From NCBI GenBank assembly GCA_965369945.1, contig CBDUST010000245.1, positions 1-7,179 of the forward strand: DNA of 7,179 nt, in the 5' to 3' direction. Position 1 is the stretch's first letter. Every line of letters begins with the position of its first letter. The translations under genes and the position numbers were made by a program. Source of the DNA: JADFNO01 sp965369945 (GTDB lineage Bacteria; Planctomycetota; Phycisphaerae; Phycisphaerales; SM1A02). Below, in pieces: positions 1 to 6,871 of the stretch. The notes under the pieces were generated by a model, which was given only the letters and a program-made list of their open reading frames with translations, did not search any database and was not told the origin of the DNA.

Positions 1-111
1 CAGGCACGATTCGTGCAGATTGCCCAACTCGTAGCCCAGCAAGGGGCAGCTCAGCCTTCGACCGAGGCCGGTTCGACCCAGCCATCGCCCATCACACCCG
101 CGCCTGACTAA
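1..111 (+). CDS. C-terminal end of an unidentified protein (partial)
   Basis: An open frame enters from the left edge in frame 1 and ends at a TAA at 109-111, leaving 36 codons. The visible residues begin QARFVQIAQLVAQQG and then become a tail rich in Pro, Ser, Thr, Gln and Ala ending in PAPD. Such a tail looks like a disordered C-terminus rather than a folded domain. There is no cysteine cluster, so this is not the end of an SdhB iron-sulfur subunit. The stop lies 108 bases before the chosen sdhC start, so the gene could be a separate unit or the head of the same transcript. I do not recognise the protein. The frame is supported by its clean stop and by the absence of a better reading of this stretch. 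Confidence 0.5.
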   Translation, partial: QARFVQIAQLVAQQGAAQPSTEAGSTQPSPITPAPD

Positions 112-132
112 CCAGTCCCCGCCAGCTTTTCT

Positions 133-138
133 TATACT
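133..138 (+). promoter_or_regulatory. possible -10 element upstream of sdhC
   Basis: The hexamer TATACT, in the T-rich context TTTTCTTATACT, lies in the gap between the upstream stop and sdhC, about 80 bases before the sdhC start. It is close to the TATAAT consensus. No recognisable TTGACA-like -35 hexamer sits 16-18 bases upstream, so this is a weak call. It is the only promoter-like sequence I can see in the gap. Confidence 0.25.
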
Positions 139-208
139 CTCCCAAGACAGCCGAAGACGTGGTCATCGGCCGTATCGACTGCTCCCACGCAACCGCCCTT
201 GCGCGTTC

Positions 209-217
209 GGAACAGGA
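209..217 (+). promoter_or_regulatory. ribosome binding site favouring the GTG start of sdhC
   Basis: The purine-rich string GGAACAGGA lies just before the GTG at 220. Its GGA is 8 bases upstream of that codon and its AGGA 2 bases upstream. The alternative TTG start at 199 is preceded only by C-rich sequence with no Shine-Dalgarno match. This weak site therefore favours 220, which also gives an N-terminus closer in length to the known Bacillus subunit. Confidence 0.35.
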
Positions 218-219
218 TT

Positions 220-981
220 GTGTCCAACCGCCACGCCGGCTTCATCGATCGACACTACTTCTTGCTGCGGCGACTGCACTCGCTGACGGGCATCTTTCCC
301 ATCGGCGTCTTTCTACTGCTGCACCTGACCACCAACTCGTCGATCGTCTGGGGGAGTTGGCTCAACCAACCACACCACGGCCATGCTGGGATCGAAACCT
401 TCCAGCACGAAGTTGACTTCATCCACAATCTGCCAGCACTGATTCTCTTGGAGTGGGGATTGCTGTTCTTCCCCATCATGTTCCATGCTGTGCTCGGTAT
501 CGTCTTCGCAACCACTGGGCGGACGAACGTCAAACGCTATCCGTATCAAGACAACTGGCGGTATACGGTTCAACGGATCAGCGGGTACCTCGGCGTCGTG
601 TTCATCATCATGCACATCACATCGCTACGGTTCGGCGTGACATATTGGAATCTGATGCCGGCGTTCGATGGCGGCGCCGCTTCGTCATCCACAGCAGCGC
701 ATTTTCAAAATGGGGCATGGGGCTGGATTGCGTCGGTGTTTTATCTGGTGTGTGTGCTGGGGCTCGTTTTCCATTTCGCCAATGGATTGTGGACTGCGGC
801 CATCACATGGGGATTGACGTTGAGCGTTCAGGCGCAACGGCGCTGGGGTTTTATTTGTGCAGCGATTGGACTAGGCCTGAGTGCCGCCACAATCATGGCC
901 GTCGTGGGGTTCTCAACGCTCGACATTGATGAGGCCCGTGGTGTTGAGCAAGCGATCAAGGATGCACCTTCGGGCCATTAG
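220..981 (+). CDS. sdhC: Succinate dehydrogenase cytochrome b558 subunit
   Basis: This is the membrane anchor of succinate:quinone oxidoreductase (complex II). It binds two b hemes and passes electrons from the SdhAB head to quinone, probably menaquinone in this type. With the GTG start it has 253 residues and about five membrane segments (near 20-36, 72-98, 121-136, 166-188, 209-231). The signature RRLHSL-GIFPIG is near the N-terminus. Four histidines match the Bacillus subtilis heme ligands by context: His35 (LLHLTTN), His89 (FHAVLG), His132 (IMHITS) and His185 (FHFANGLW). It is longer than the B. subtilis protein (about 200 residues), with extra residues in the loop after segment 1, between segments 3 and 4, and at the C-terminus. 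It lies 39 bases before sdhA on the same strand. A TTG at 199 would add 7 residues but lacks a binding site. No separate sdhD is expected in this class. Confidence 0.95.
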   Translation: MSNRHAGFIDRHYFLLRRLHSLTGIFPIGVFLLLHLTTNSSIVWGSWLNQPHHGHAGIETFQHEVDFIHNLPALILLEWGLLFFPIMFHAVLGIVFATTGRTNVKRYPYQDNWRYTVQRISGYLGVVFIIMHITSLRFGVTYWNLMPAFDGGAASSSTAAHFQNGAWGWIASVFYLVCVLGLVFHFANGLWTAAITWGLTLSVQAQRRWGFICAAIGLGLSAATIMAVVGFSTLDIDEARGVEQAIKDAPSGH

Positions 982-1020
982 CCCGTCGAGAACTAGGATG
1001 AGTGTAAAGGTGAAGCAGCG

Positions 1021-2922
1021 ATGAATTGGAATCGGCGTGTGATCGTGGTTGGAGGCGGCTTGGCGGGGCTGGCTGCGACGCTGCGCATCGCCGAGGCTGA
1101 TATTTCCGTCGAGTTGTTTTCGCTGGTGCCGGTGAAGCGATCTCATAGCGTATGTGCACAAGGGGGAATCAACGCCTGTAGTGAGATCGCCCGCCAGCAA
1201 GGGTATTCCGAATACGAACACTTCGACGAGACGATCTACGGCGGTGATTTCCTCGCTCACCAACCACCGGTCTACGAGATGGTGCACCACGCGCCCAAGA
1301 TCATCGACCTGCTCGATCGCATGGGTGTGCCGTTCAATCGCACTGCTGAGGGGCAGCGCGACCTGCGATTGTTCGGCGGATCACTCTACAAGCGCACACA
1401 CTTTTCCGGCGCAACGACCGGCCAACAGTTGCTCTACGCGCTTGATGAACAGGTCCGGCGATGGGAGGCCGAAGGAAAGGTCAACAAGTACGAGTATTGG
1501 GAATTCCTTTGGCCTGTGCTTGACGATGACGGGGCCTGCAAGGGGATCGTCGCGCAGGATGTCCGAACGATGCAGATTCGCGCGTTTCGGGCCGACGCCG
1601 TGATAATGGCCACCGGCGGGTGCGGCATGATCTTCGGCAAGAGCACCAATTCGGTGATGTGTACGGGCGCGGCGGCCAGCCGGTGCTATCAAGCAGGCGC
1701 TTCATACGCTAACGGCGAGTTTATTCAGGTACACCCCACTGCCATCCCCGGGGCAGACAAGTTGCGGCTGATGTCTGAATCGGCGCGCGGTGAAGGTGGG
1801 CGCGTCTGGGTGCCTCGCGCTGCTGGCGATACACGTGATCCGCGAGAGATTCCCGAGAAAGAACGACTGTACTTCCTCGAAGAGAAGTACCCAAAGTACG
1901 GCAACATCGTCCCGCGCGACATCGCCACTCGTGAGATATTCGATATCTGTGTCAATCAAGGGCTCGGCGTGGGCGGTGGCAACATGGTCTTCCTCGACCT
2001 GACGCATCTTGGGCGCGAGTATCTGGAACTCAAGCTCGGCGGAATCCTGGAGATATACCGCAAATTCGTCGGCGAAGACCCGGTCGAGATGCCCATGAAA
2101 ATCTTCCCCGGCGTTCACTACACGATGGGTGGACTGTGGACCCAATACACATCCAAGGACGACCTGCATGGAATGGAGAGCGGCGCTCCCAACTCGATGA
2201 TGACGAACATCCCCGGGTTGTATGCCTTCGGCGAAGTGAATTACCAGTTCCACGGTGCAAACCGGCTGGGAGCCAACGCTTTGCTTTCGTGCATTTTCGA
2301 TGGATTGTTCAGTGGGATCGGCGTGGTCAATTACGTCACGAACGTGGTGCATGCACCGGCAACTGAACTGGACCAACGCGTCTATGACGATGTAGTCAAC
2401 AAAGAGCAAGCGAAGGTTGATCGGCTTGTTGGCGCTGCAGGAGAAGAGAATCCTTACGAAATCGGGCGGGCCATGGGCGAAGAAATGACCGCCGGTTGCA
2501 CGGTTGTAAAGACTGGGCCTCGCCTGGAGCAGACGTTGGAGCGAGTTCGCGAACTCCAGGAGCGTTACGAGTCCGTCGGCTTGGCGGACACGGACATGTG
2601 GACGAACCAGAATCTTGCTTTTGCTCGCGCGCTGGGCGACATGCTCAAACTTGCAGAAGTGCTCGTGCTCGGTTCGATTCAGCGCAAGGAATCGCGCGGC
2701 GCGCATTACCGTGCAGATTACCCCGAGCGTGATGATGCGAACTATCTCCGCTCGACTGTCGCGCGGTTCGACCCCGACACGGGTCGGCCGGAGCTTTCGC
2801 TTCAACCCGTGGAAACTGGTTTGGTTCCACCGCGAGCGCGCACCTATGGCATGGTGGAGCCGGCGAAGCAACCTGATTCGTCACGATCCGAACGCGAACA
2901 ATCGACCGCGACCACACTGTGA
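1021..2922 (+). CDS. sdhA: Succinate dehydrogenase flavoprotein subunit
   Basis: This is the catalytic subunit of complex II. It oxidises succinate to fumarate on a covalent FAD at the cytoplasmic side of the membrane. The protein has 633 residues. It shows the FAD dinucleotide fold VVGGGLAG (9-16), the SHSVCAQGGIN motif whose His42 should carry the covalent flavin, HPTAIPG (238-244), SARGEGGRVW (254-263, with an active-site arginine), the HYTMGG substrate histidine motif (366-371) and RLGANALL (415-422). ESRGAHYR and PERDD near the C-terminus are also typical. Similarity runs along the whole Bacillus-type SdhA, so no domain is missing. Beyond PRARTYG there is a polar tail of about 20 residues not seen in the shorter Bacillus protein (about 586 residues). 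The ATG is preceded by AAAGGTGA at 1006-1013, 7 bases upstream. The iron-sulfur partner SdhB is not encoded next to it in this window. Confidence 0.98.
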   Translation: MNWNRRVIVVGGGLAGLAATLRIAEADISVELFSLVPVKRSHSVCAQGGINACSEIARQQGYSEYEHFDETIYGGDFLAHQPPVYEMVHHAPKIIDLLDRMGVPFNRTAEGQRDLRLFGGSLYKRTHFSGATTGQQLLYALDEQVRRWEAEGKVNKYEYWEFLWPVLDDDGACKGIVAQDVRTMQIRAFRADAVIMATGGCGMIFGKSTNSVMCTGAAASRCYQAGASYANGEFIQVHPTAIPGADKLRLMSESARGEGGRVWVPRAAGDTRDPREIPEKERLYFLEEKYPKYGNIVPRDIATREIFDICVNQGLGVGGGNMVFLDLTHLGREYLELKLGGILEIYRKFVGEDPVEMPMKIFPGVHYTMGGLWTQYTSKDDLHGMESGAPNSMMTNIPGLYAFGEVNYQFHGANRLGANALLSCIFDGLFSGIGVVNYVTNVVHAPATELDQRVYDDVVNKEQAKVDRLVGAAGEENPYEIGRAMGEEMTAGCTVVKTGPRLEQTLERVRELQERYESVGLADTDMWTNQNLAFARALGDMLKLAEVLVLGSIQRKESRGAHYRADYPERDDANYLRSTVARFDPDTGRPELSLQPVETGLVPPRARTYGMVEPAKQPDSSRSEREQSTATTL

Positions 2923-2974
2923 TGATCGAAAGCTGCTGCAAGGAGCCTCTCATTTCAGTCGCGGAGCCGAGATA

Positions 2975-3709
2975 ATGGAAGTTGTCATCGCTCCTCCATT
3001 CGGAAAGACCAAAAGGTTCGCCAAGGTCCAGATCAAGCCGGGCTGGCGCAGCGAGTATTTCGCGCAACTACTTGAGGCGGACGACCGAATGAGAGGCCGC
3101 GTGTTGGATGTCGGCTGCGGACCGAACTATCCCGCCCCTTCGCCGATGCGCGATGTATTAGCCAAGTGTGGCCAACTCGACGGTGTGGACCCGGACCCGG
3201 CGATTCAAAACCATCCGCATCTTACGGTGCGATGGTGCAGTGAGTTTGCAGATGCGGATATTCCTCGCGCCGCATACGACGCGGTGATGGCGTTCAACGT
3301 CGTGGAGCACATCAGACGGCCCCGGCCCTTGTTGGAGAAAGTGGCCGATATACTGAAACCCGGCGGCTCGTTTTACGCGTTCACCCCACATGCTGTTCAT
3401 CCATTCGCCATACTCTCCCGGTCAGTGCAACGCATCGGCCTGAAGGACGCATCGAGACCGCTCTCAAAGCCGAAGGTGAACCCCTACCCTGCCTTCTATC
3501 GACTCAACCGACTTGGGGCGGTCATGAAGGCGGCTCGCCAACTGCCGTTTGCGCAACTGACGTGTCATTACCTTCCGACGCCACAGTGGAAAATGTACTT
3601 TCCCGCTCCCCTGCGTGTATTTCCGGCACTGTATGACCATCTCGTTGGTATGCGACTGCAACGATTCGCTGCGGGGTTTGTGTTCAAGCTTGAGAAGGCC
3701 GAGTCATAA
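2975..3709 (+). CDS. Class I SAM-dependent methyltransferase
   Basis: The 244-residue protein has a Rossmann-type methyltransferase domain. Motif I is VLDVGCGP (43-50), an acidic ribose-binding loop is GVDPD (70-74), the motif IV region is FNVVEHI (107-113), and LKPGG (127-131) follows as in the Methyltransf_11/UbiE-like group. The C-terminal 100 residues are basic and aromatic (FYRLNRL, YLPTPQWKMYFP) and may determine the acceptor, which I cannot name. No signal peptide or membrane segment is obvious. The frame is open upstream into sdhA, but the motifs begin after the ATG at 2975. That ATG has CGGAG about 8 bases upstream, so I take it as the start. The gene starts 53 bases after sdhA, probably shares its transcript, and occupies the place normally held by sdhB. 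Its stop is 23 bases from the end of the opposing methyltransferase gene. Confidence 0.9.
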   Translation: MEVVIAPPFGKTKRFAKVQIKPGWRSEYFAQLLEADDRMRGRVLDVGCGPNYPAPSPMRDVLAKCGQLDGVDPDPAIQNHPHLTVRWCSEFADADIPRAAYDAVMAFNVVEHIRRPRPLLEKVADILKPGGSFYAFTPHAVHPFAILSRSVQRIGLKDASRPLSKPKVNPYPAFYRLNRLGAVMKAARQLPFAQLTCHYLPTPQWKMYFPAPLRVFPALYDHLVGMRLQRFAAGFVFKLEKAES

Positions 3710-3732
3710 CGGGTTCGTTCGTACCCAATCCC

Positions 3733-4371
3733 TCAACAGCAATCCACGCGCAACACCGCCATATATTGCAATCGTCCCCCAAAGAGCAGATTCACGATTG
3801 GAGGATAGAGTTTCATCGTTGGCAGTTCTCGCTCGATCGAGAGGTGATGACGCTGATGCCATTCGCCCCATTGTTGCAACGTGTTATATCGGTACAGGCA
3901 CGGCACGTCGTACGGTGCGTTGGCCGCCCAGTCGATCAGAGCGATACGCTGTTGCGCCAACGGGCCTTGAAGTTTGTGATCCTTGATGATGAGCAAACGG
4001 TTGGTGACACGGGTTGCTTCAGCAAGAAGTCGGTGCGGGTCCTCTTCATGATGCAGCACGTCCGCGAGGATGATGACGTCGAATGTACGATCGTCATATG
4101 GCATAGTCCGGCCATTGTACGTATCCACCTGTATCAGCGACCCTTCGCGCTTCACTGGCTCAAGCCCCACGACCTTGCAATCGCGCGGGCAGGCGTCCGA
4201 ATCCATGATCGCCCGACCTAGTGCGCCGAAACCGCATCCGACATCCAATACACGATCACCGACTTCTAGATGAGGCGCGATCTGGCGCACCAGCTCGCGC
4301 AGGCGACAGGCATAGATCGGCGCGTGTAGGCGTCGCATCATCGCACTGATCAAACTGCGCTCCCTTGGCAT
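3733..4371 (-). CDS. Class I SAM-dependent methyltransferase
   Basis: The 212-residue protein contains motif I VLDVGCGFG (41-49), an acidic residue in GLEP (69-72), the motif IV region DVIILADVLHHEEDP (98-112) and a strand ending LLIIKDH (126-132). The VLHH and IKDH pattern also appears in modified form in the neighbouring methyltransferase at 4861-5559 (LMHH, YKDM), so the two may be distant relatives. After the core come DWAANAPYDVP and a segment with several Trp, His and Arg residues that may bind the acceptor. It is probably soluble or peripheral. The ATG at 4371 has no clear binding site, while a TTG at 4353 (codon 7) has AAGGGAG 6 bases upstream. The true protein may therefore be 206 residues. 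It is the last gene of the leftward run and converges on the methyltransferase of the sdh group. Its substrate is unknown. Confidence 0.88.
   Translation of the reverse strand: MPRERSLISAMMRRLHAPIYACRLRELVRQIAPHLEVGDRVLDVGCGFGALGRAIMDSDACPRDCKVVGLEPVKREGSLIQVDTYNGRTMPYDDRTFDVIILADVLHHEEDPHRLLAEATRVTNRLLIIKDHKLQGPLAQQRIALIDWAANAPYDVPCLYRYNTLQQWGEWHQRHHLSIERELPTMKLYPPIVNLLFGGRLQYMAVLRVDCC
4360..4366 (-). promoter_or_regulatory. strong Shine-Dalgarno sequence inside the annotated start of the methyltransferase
   Basis: Read on the minus strand, AAGGGAG covers the end of codon 2 to codon 4 after the ATG at 4371. It stands 6 bases before a TTG at 4353. The ATG itself is preceded by an A-rich stretch without a Shine-Dalgarno match. 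The site argues for initiation at 4353 and a protein six residues shorter. Motif I lies well downstream of both starts, so protein features do not decide between them. Confidence 0.4.
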
Positions 4372-4395
4372 GTTGGTTTTTCTGCTTGTAAGTCG

Positions 4396-4629
4396 CTACG
4401 TCGAAGAATGCCAACGAAAAACCGGTAGATAAACGGTGAAGGTACTCAACGCGAGTTGAATCACGCCGAGCGCTGCAGGACCGAGCCACCACCGATGATG
4501 CACCGGTCGGAACGATGTAATATCCTCGCTCGGCGAGACCGATAGCGCGGCCAACCATGCCAAACCAACGAGAATGATCGGCTCACAGTACCGCTGCCCT
4601 GATCGGGTATCGACAGATTCAGCCATCAT
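4396..4629 (-). CDS. Small hypothetical membrane protein, possibly part of a broken longer gene
   Basis: The frame gives 77 residues with two hydrophobic stretches suitable as membrane helices: PIILVGLAWLAALSV (17-31) and, after a short polar loop, WWLGPAALGVIQLAL continuing to YLPVF. I recognise no family. It starts with a double ATG directly after a TGA in the same frame, and that frame continues upstream to 4818. The product could therefore be a free small protein, or the second half of a protein of about 140 residues interrupted by the stop. GGGGTGA abuts the first ATG, which is too close for an ideal binding site but could allow re-initiation. It ends 24 bases before the downstream methyltransferase, in line with operon spacing. 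Confidence is limited because the call rests only on hydrophobic pattern, open frame and position. Confidence 0.4.
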   Translation of the reverse strand: MMAESVDTRSGQRYCEPIILVGLAWLAALSVSPSEDITSFRPVHHRWWLGPAALGVIQLALSTFTVYLPVFRWHSST

Positions 4630-4818
4630 TCACCCCAGCAGTGCCGGCAACAACACCGCCGTTTCGCGACCTCGGCCCGCCCGGCGTGCCCCTCGCCAAG
4701 CGTCCACCAGAACGAAGGCTCCGATGGCAGCCGGCGGTGGAAACACGATGGATCGCCCCGCCGCCTCCGGCGCATCATCGTAGGCCACAGCTTCGACATC
4801 TCGTTGACTGCTCGGCAT
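4630..4818 (-). CDS. Short hypothetical frame upstream of the small membrane protein
   Basis: The frame gives 62 residues from an ATG at 4818 to the TGA at 4630-4632, which directly precedes the next ATG in the same frame. The first 25 residues are acidic and polar (DVEAVAYDDAPEAAGR). A moderately hydrophobic stretch follows (IVFPPPAAIGAFVLVDAW), then a basic patch and a short hydrophobic end (TAVLLPALLG). It would make sense as the N-terminal part of a small multi-pass membrane protein continued by 4396-4629, so the pair may be one pseudogene or one gene with a sequencing error. GGGAG lies directly against the ATG, poorly spaced for ribosome binding. No family is recognised, and the frame may be non-coding. 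Confidence 0.25.
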   Translation of the reverse strand: MPSSQRDVEAVAYDDAPEAAGRSIVFPPPAAIGAFVLVDAWRGARRAGRGRETAVLLPALLG

Positions 4819-4860
4819 CTCCCAAGCTCGCGTTGCGGCTGGGTTGCACGTCGGCGGTGA

Positions 4861-5559
4861 TCAATGCAACGCACGCTTAAAGACCCGCAGATCGTGCCCA
4901 TACCAGAGCCGATTGATCCGAGCTGAGTGAACCAACTTGAGCCCGCACTCCTCGGCCCAGCCCTCGACTGCGGTGACCGGGGCGTAGTGGATCCACTGCC
5001 TCGAGATCAGCAGATCGTGCGCTCGGCTGGCAAGCGCCCGCCACCTCGGCCTGGTGCACATGTCCTTGTAGAGCAACCGACCGCCAGCGCCAACGCGCTC
5101 AGCCGCCATGACCAGAACACGACGCTGGGCCCCCGGCGTAACATGGTGCATCAGGTCAATCATCGACACCACGTCGAACTCCCCGGTCGGCCAAGGATCA
5201 ACGACATCTTGTTGCTGAAACGAAAGCACACGACCGCCACCATTCGTTTGAACCCGCGCCGCCATTTTCTGGGCCACCTGGATTGCCTGGGGGCTGGCAT
5301 CGAATCCTACGCCTCGCCCAAGCCGACCTGTCTGATGTAAGAGCCCCAGGAACAATCCCCCGCCACAGCCGACATCGAGGACGGATGATCCGACGGGTAC
5401 GTGGACAAGCAGTTTCTCGAACGGGCAGATGTGCGGCCGCCACCGCTGCATGACCCGCATCAGGACCGGGCCCTCGGGAAACATCGACGCCGCCATCGAC
5501 GCTATCTCGCTCGGTGTCGTGGCAGCAGCTCGTGTTTCGGTTGGAACGTGTTGTATCAT
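4861..5559 (-). CDS. Class I SAM-dependent methyltransferase
   Basis: The 232-residue protein has motif I SVLDVGCGGG (59-68), the ribose-binding acidic residue in GFDAS (85-89), the motif IV region DVVSMIDLMHHV (129-140) and GAGGRLLYKDM (157-167). The C-terminal part, HDLLISRQWIHY (181-192) followed by VEGWAEECGLKL, resembles methyltransferases that act beside polysaccharide or lipid genes, but the acceptor cannot be read from the sequence. There is no membrane segment. The ATG has GGCGGTGA at 5566-5573, 6 bases upstream, a good ribosome binding site. The gene begins 22 bases after the GT-C glycosyltransferase ends, which supports co-transcription and a role in modifying the glycan or lipid made by the upstream genes. 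The link is inferred from position only. Confidence 0.9.
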   Translation of the reverse strand: MIQHVPTETRAAATTPSEIASMAASMFPEGPVLMRVMQRWRPHICPFEKLLVHVPVGSSVLDVGCGGGLFLGLLHQTGRLGRGVGFDASPQAIQVAQKMAARVQTNGGGRVLSFQQQDVVDPWPTGEFDVVSMIDLMHHVTPGAQRRVLVMAAERVGAGGRLLYKDMCTRPRWRALASRAHDLLISRQWIHYAPVTAVEGWAEECGLKLVHSARINRLWYGHDLRVFKRALH

Positions 5560-5581
5560 GCTCGGTCACCGCCGGGTACGC

Positions 5582-6871
5582 CTACAGCATTCCGTGTGAC
5601 ATCGCCAACTTGATGACCACGCCCAGCAGACCAAGCGCCTGGAGCACCAACAGCCATCGGGGTGTGCGTGCGCAAAGCACAAAGGGCAGCAGGGCTACGA
5701 ACGGCAGCGGATAGCGGTCGAAGACCACGCCGCGAGTCAGGGCATACATTCCCCAACCGACCAACACCGACCACACTGCGAGACGATGGACAACATCGGC
5801 GGGCCCTGTGAGCGGGCGACTGAATGCGACCGCTGCTGAGGCCGCCAAGGCGCTGAAGCCGATCGTCGAGAGCGCCGCGATCGCGACCAACAACACGGGC
5901 CCGGTTTGCAGTGGCCTGAGCGCTGTCGCTACCATCCCCAGGTAGCGTGCCCTGCCGTCCTGGGCAGTCAGCGAAAGGTCGGGCACCGCCAGGACACCAA
6001 ACGCAAGGCCAAGCACGGCAGCGGCGGCGATCCACCGTCGCCAACGTCGAAACGATCGATCCATGAGGGCCGGCCAAAGCAGCACGACTGTGCACGGCAA
6101 CAGCGAGATCGCCAGATAGGTTAGGCTGTCAAGTCGCAATCCTATGCCCAGGCGGTCTTGATACTCCGGACTTACCAGACCATCCCACCGCAGATACAAC
6201 GGCAGTCGAGTGAGGCCGGCCGCGAGGCAGGCTAGCCACCACGGCCAGCTTCGCCAGCGATCTCGCTCGAACGACACCAGCACTGCTGCCCCGGCGAACG
6301 CCACCGCGTGGATTCGGTGGTGCAGCAGGATCGACAAGAGGAGACCGAATGCAATCGGCCCGGCAGCACGTCGCTGCGACCGGAAGTCGTTTCCGAATCC
6401 CCAGACAAAAATCACTAATAGGAACATCGAGCCGAGCATGAACGATGGCTCGCTCATGAACATCTGGCCGAGTATGGCGTTGTACGGCAGAAGCACGTAG
6501 AGCGCCGCAGCACCGCCGATCTGCCGCGAACTCAAACCGCAACGAGCGGCGATCAGGCCCAGCGGTACCCCCGTCAAGATGAACATCGCGAGCGTCATCA
6601 GACGCAGATCGTCGATGCCGGCGCCCATCAGTTGGCCGAGCGCTGCATAGGTCCAGAAGAAGCTAGGCCCTTTGGTGTCTTGGTAGTCGATGGTGTTCTC
6701 AACGGTCCAGCCGTCAGTCACGATGGACTCCACCACTCGCTGCATGAACGGCTCATCCCATGTCGGACCGAGAGCCGCGATGTTCGTGCCGAATCGCAGT
6801 GTCAGGCTGGCAACAAGTGTGATCGCTACGGCAATCAGCACACTGTTGATGGTTCTGGACCGGCGAGTCAT
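5582..6871 (-). CDS. GT-C family membrane glycosyltransferase (PMT/ArnT-like)
   Basis: The 429-residue protein is an integral membrane protein with roughly ten to twelve hydrophobic segments. GT-C enzymes of the PMT/ArnT kind move a sugar from a polyprenyl-phosphate donor to a protein, lipid or glycan on the outer face of the membrane. After the first segment there is an outer loop with an acidic pair, TWDEPFMQR (37-45), where GT-C enzymes place the catalytic acid. YQDTKGPSFFW (63-73) follows at the position of the usual KPPLYY-type motif. A second acidic motif is FMSEPSF (138-144), and DRYPLPFVALLPF (385-397) matches the conserved Arg-Tyr-Pro region of the last segments. The start overlaps the stop of the upstream UbiA-like gene as ATGA, so translation of the two is probably coupled. 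The exact family within GT-C and the sugar are not determined. A polytopic protein of another function is a less likely alternative. Confidence 0.8.
   Translation of the reverse strand: MTRRSRTINSVLIAVAITLVASLTLRFGTNIAALGPTWDEPFMQRVVESIVTDGWTVENTIDYQDTKGPSFFWTYAALGQLMGAGIDDLRLMTLAMFILTGVPLGLIAARCGLSSRQIGGAAALYVLLPYNAILGQMFMSEPSFMLGSMFLLVIFVWGFGNDFRSQRRAAGPIAFGLLLSILLHHRIHAVAFAGAAVLVSFERDRWRSWPWWLACLAAGLTRLPLYLRWDGLVSPEYQDRLGIGLRLDSLTYLAISLLPCTVVLLWPALMDRSFRRWRRWIAAAAVLGLAFGVLAVPDLSLTAQDGRARYLGMVATALRPLQTGPVLLVAIAALSTIGFSALAASAAVAFSRPLTGPADVVHRLAVWSVLVGWGMYALTRGVVFDRYPLPFVALLPFVLCARTPRWLLVLQALGLLGVVIKLAMSHGML

Noticed and set aside
1936..1948. Inverted repeat GATATTCGATATC.
   Set aside because: It lies in the middle of sdhA coding sequence, with five-base arms. 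A chance palindrome is the simplest reading and there is no sign of an operator.
1702..2871. A 389-codon open frame on the minus strand opposite sdhA.
   Set aside because: It lies wholly inside a strongly conserved sdhA. The translation shows no recognisable domain and has the composition of an antisense shadow, which long high-GC genes often produce.
2615..2974. N-terminal extension of the plus-strand methyltransferase by 120 codons into sdhA.
   Set aside because: The extension overlaps the conserved C-terminus of sdhA in another frame, adds no methyltransferase motif and gives a low-complexity basic translation. The ATG at 2975 has a binding site and suits the domain.
3711..3726. Possible bidirectional terminator hairpin GGGTTCGTTCGTACCC between the convergent genes.
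   Set aside because: The outer stem is only four base pairs, followed by a mismatch, and no T-run follows on either strand. The position is right for a terminator but the structure is too weak to call.
4256..4558. A 100-codon minus-strand frame running into the distal methyltransferase.
   Set aside because: It overlaps the conserved methyltransferase motif region in a different frame, and its second half is a basic, Ala/Arg-rich shadow translation.
4626..4901. A 91-codon minus-strand frame in the gap before the small membrane protein.
   Set aside because: The translation is dominated by Arg, Cys and Trp without any hydrophobic or domain pattern, and it overlaps the end of the methyltransferase at 4861. 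The frame at 4630-4818 is more protein-like.
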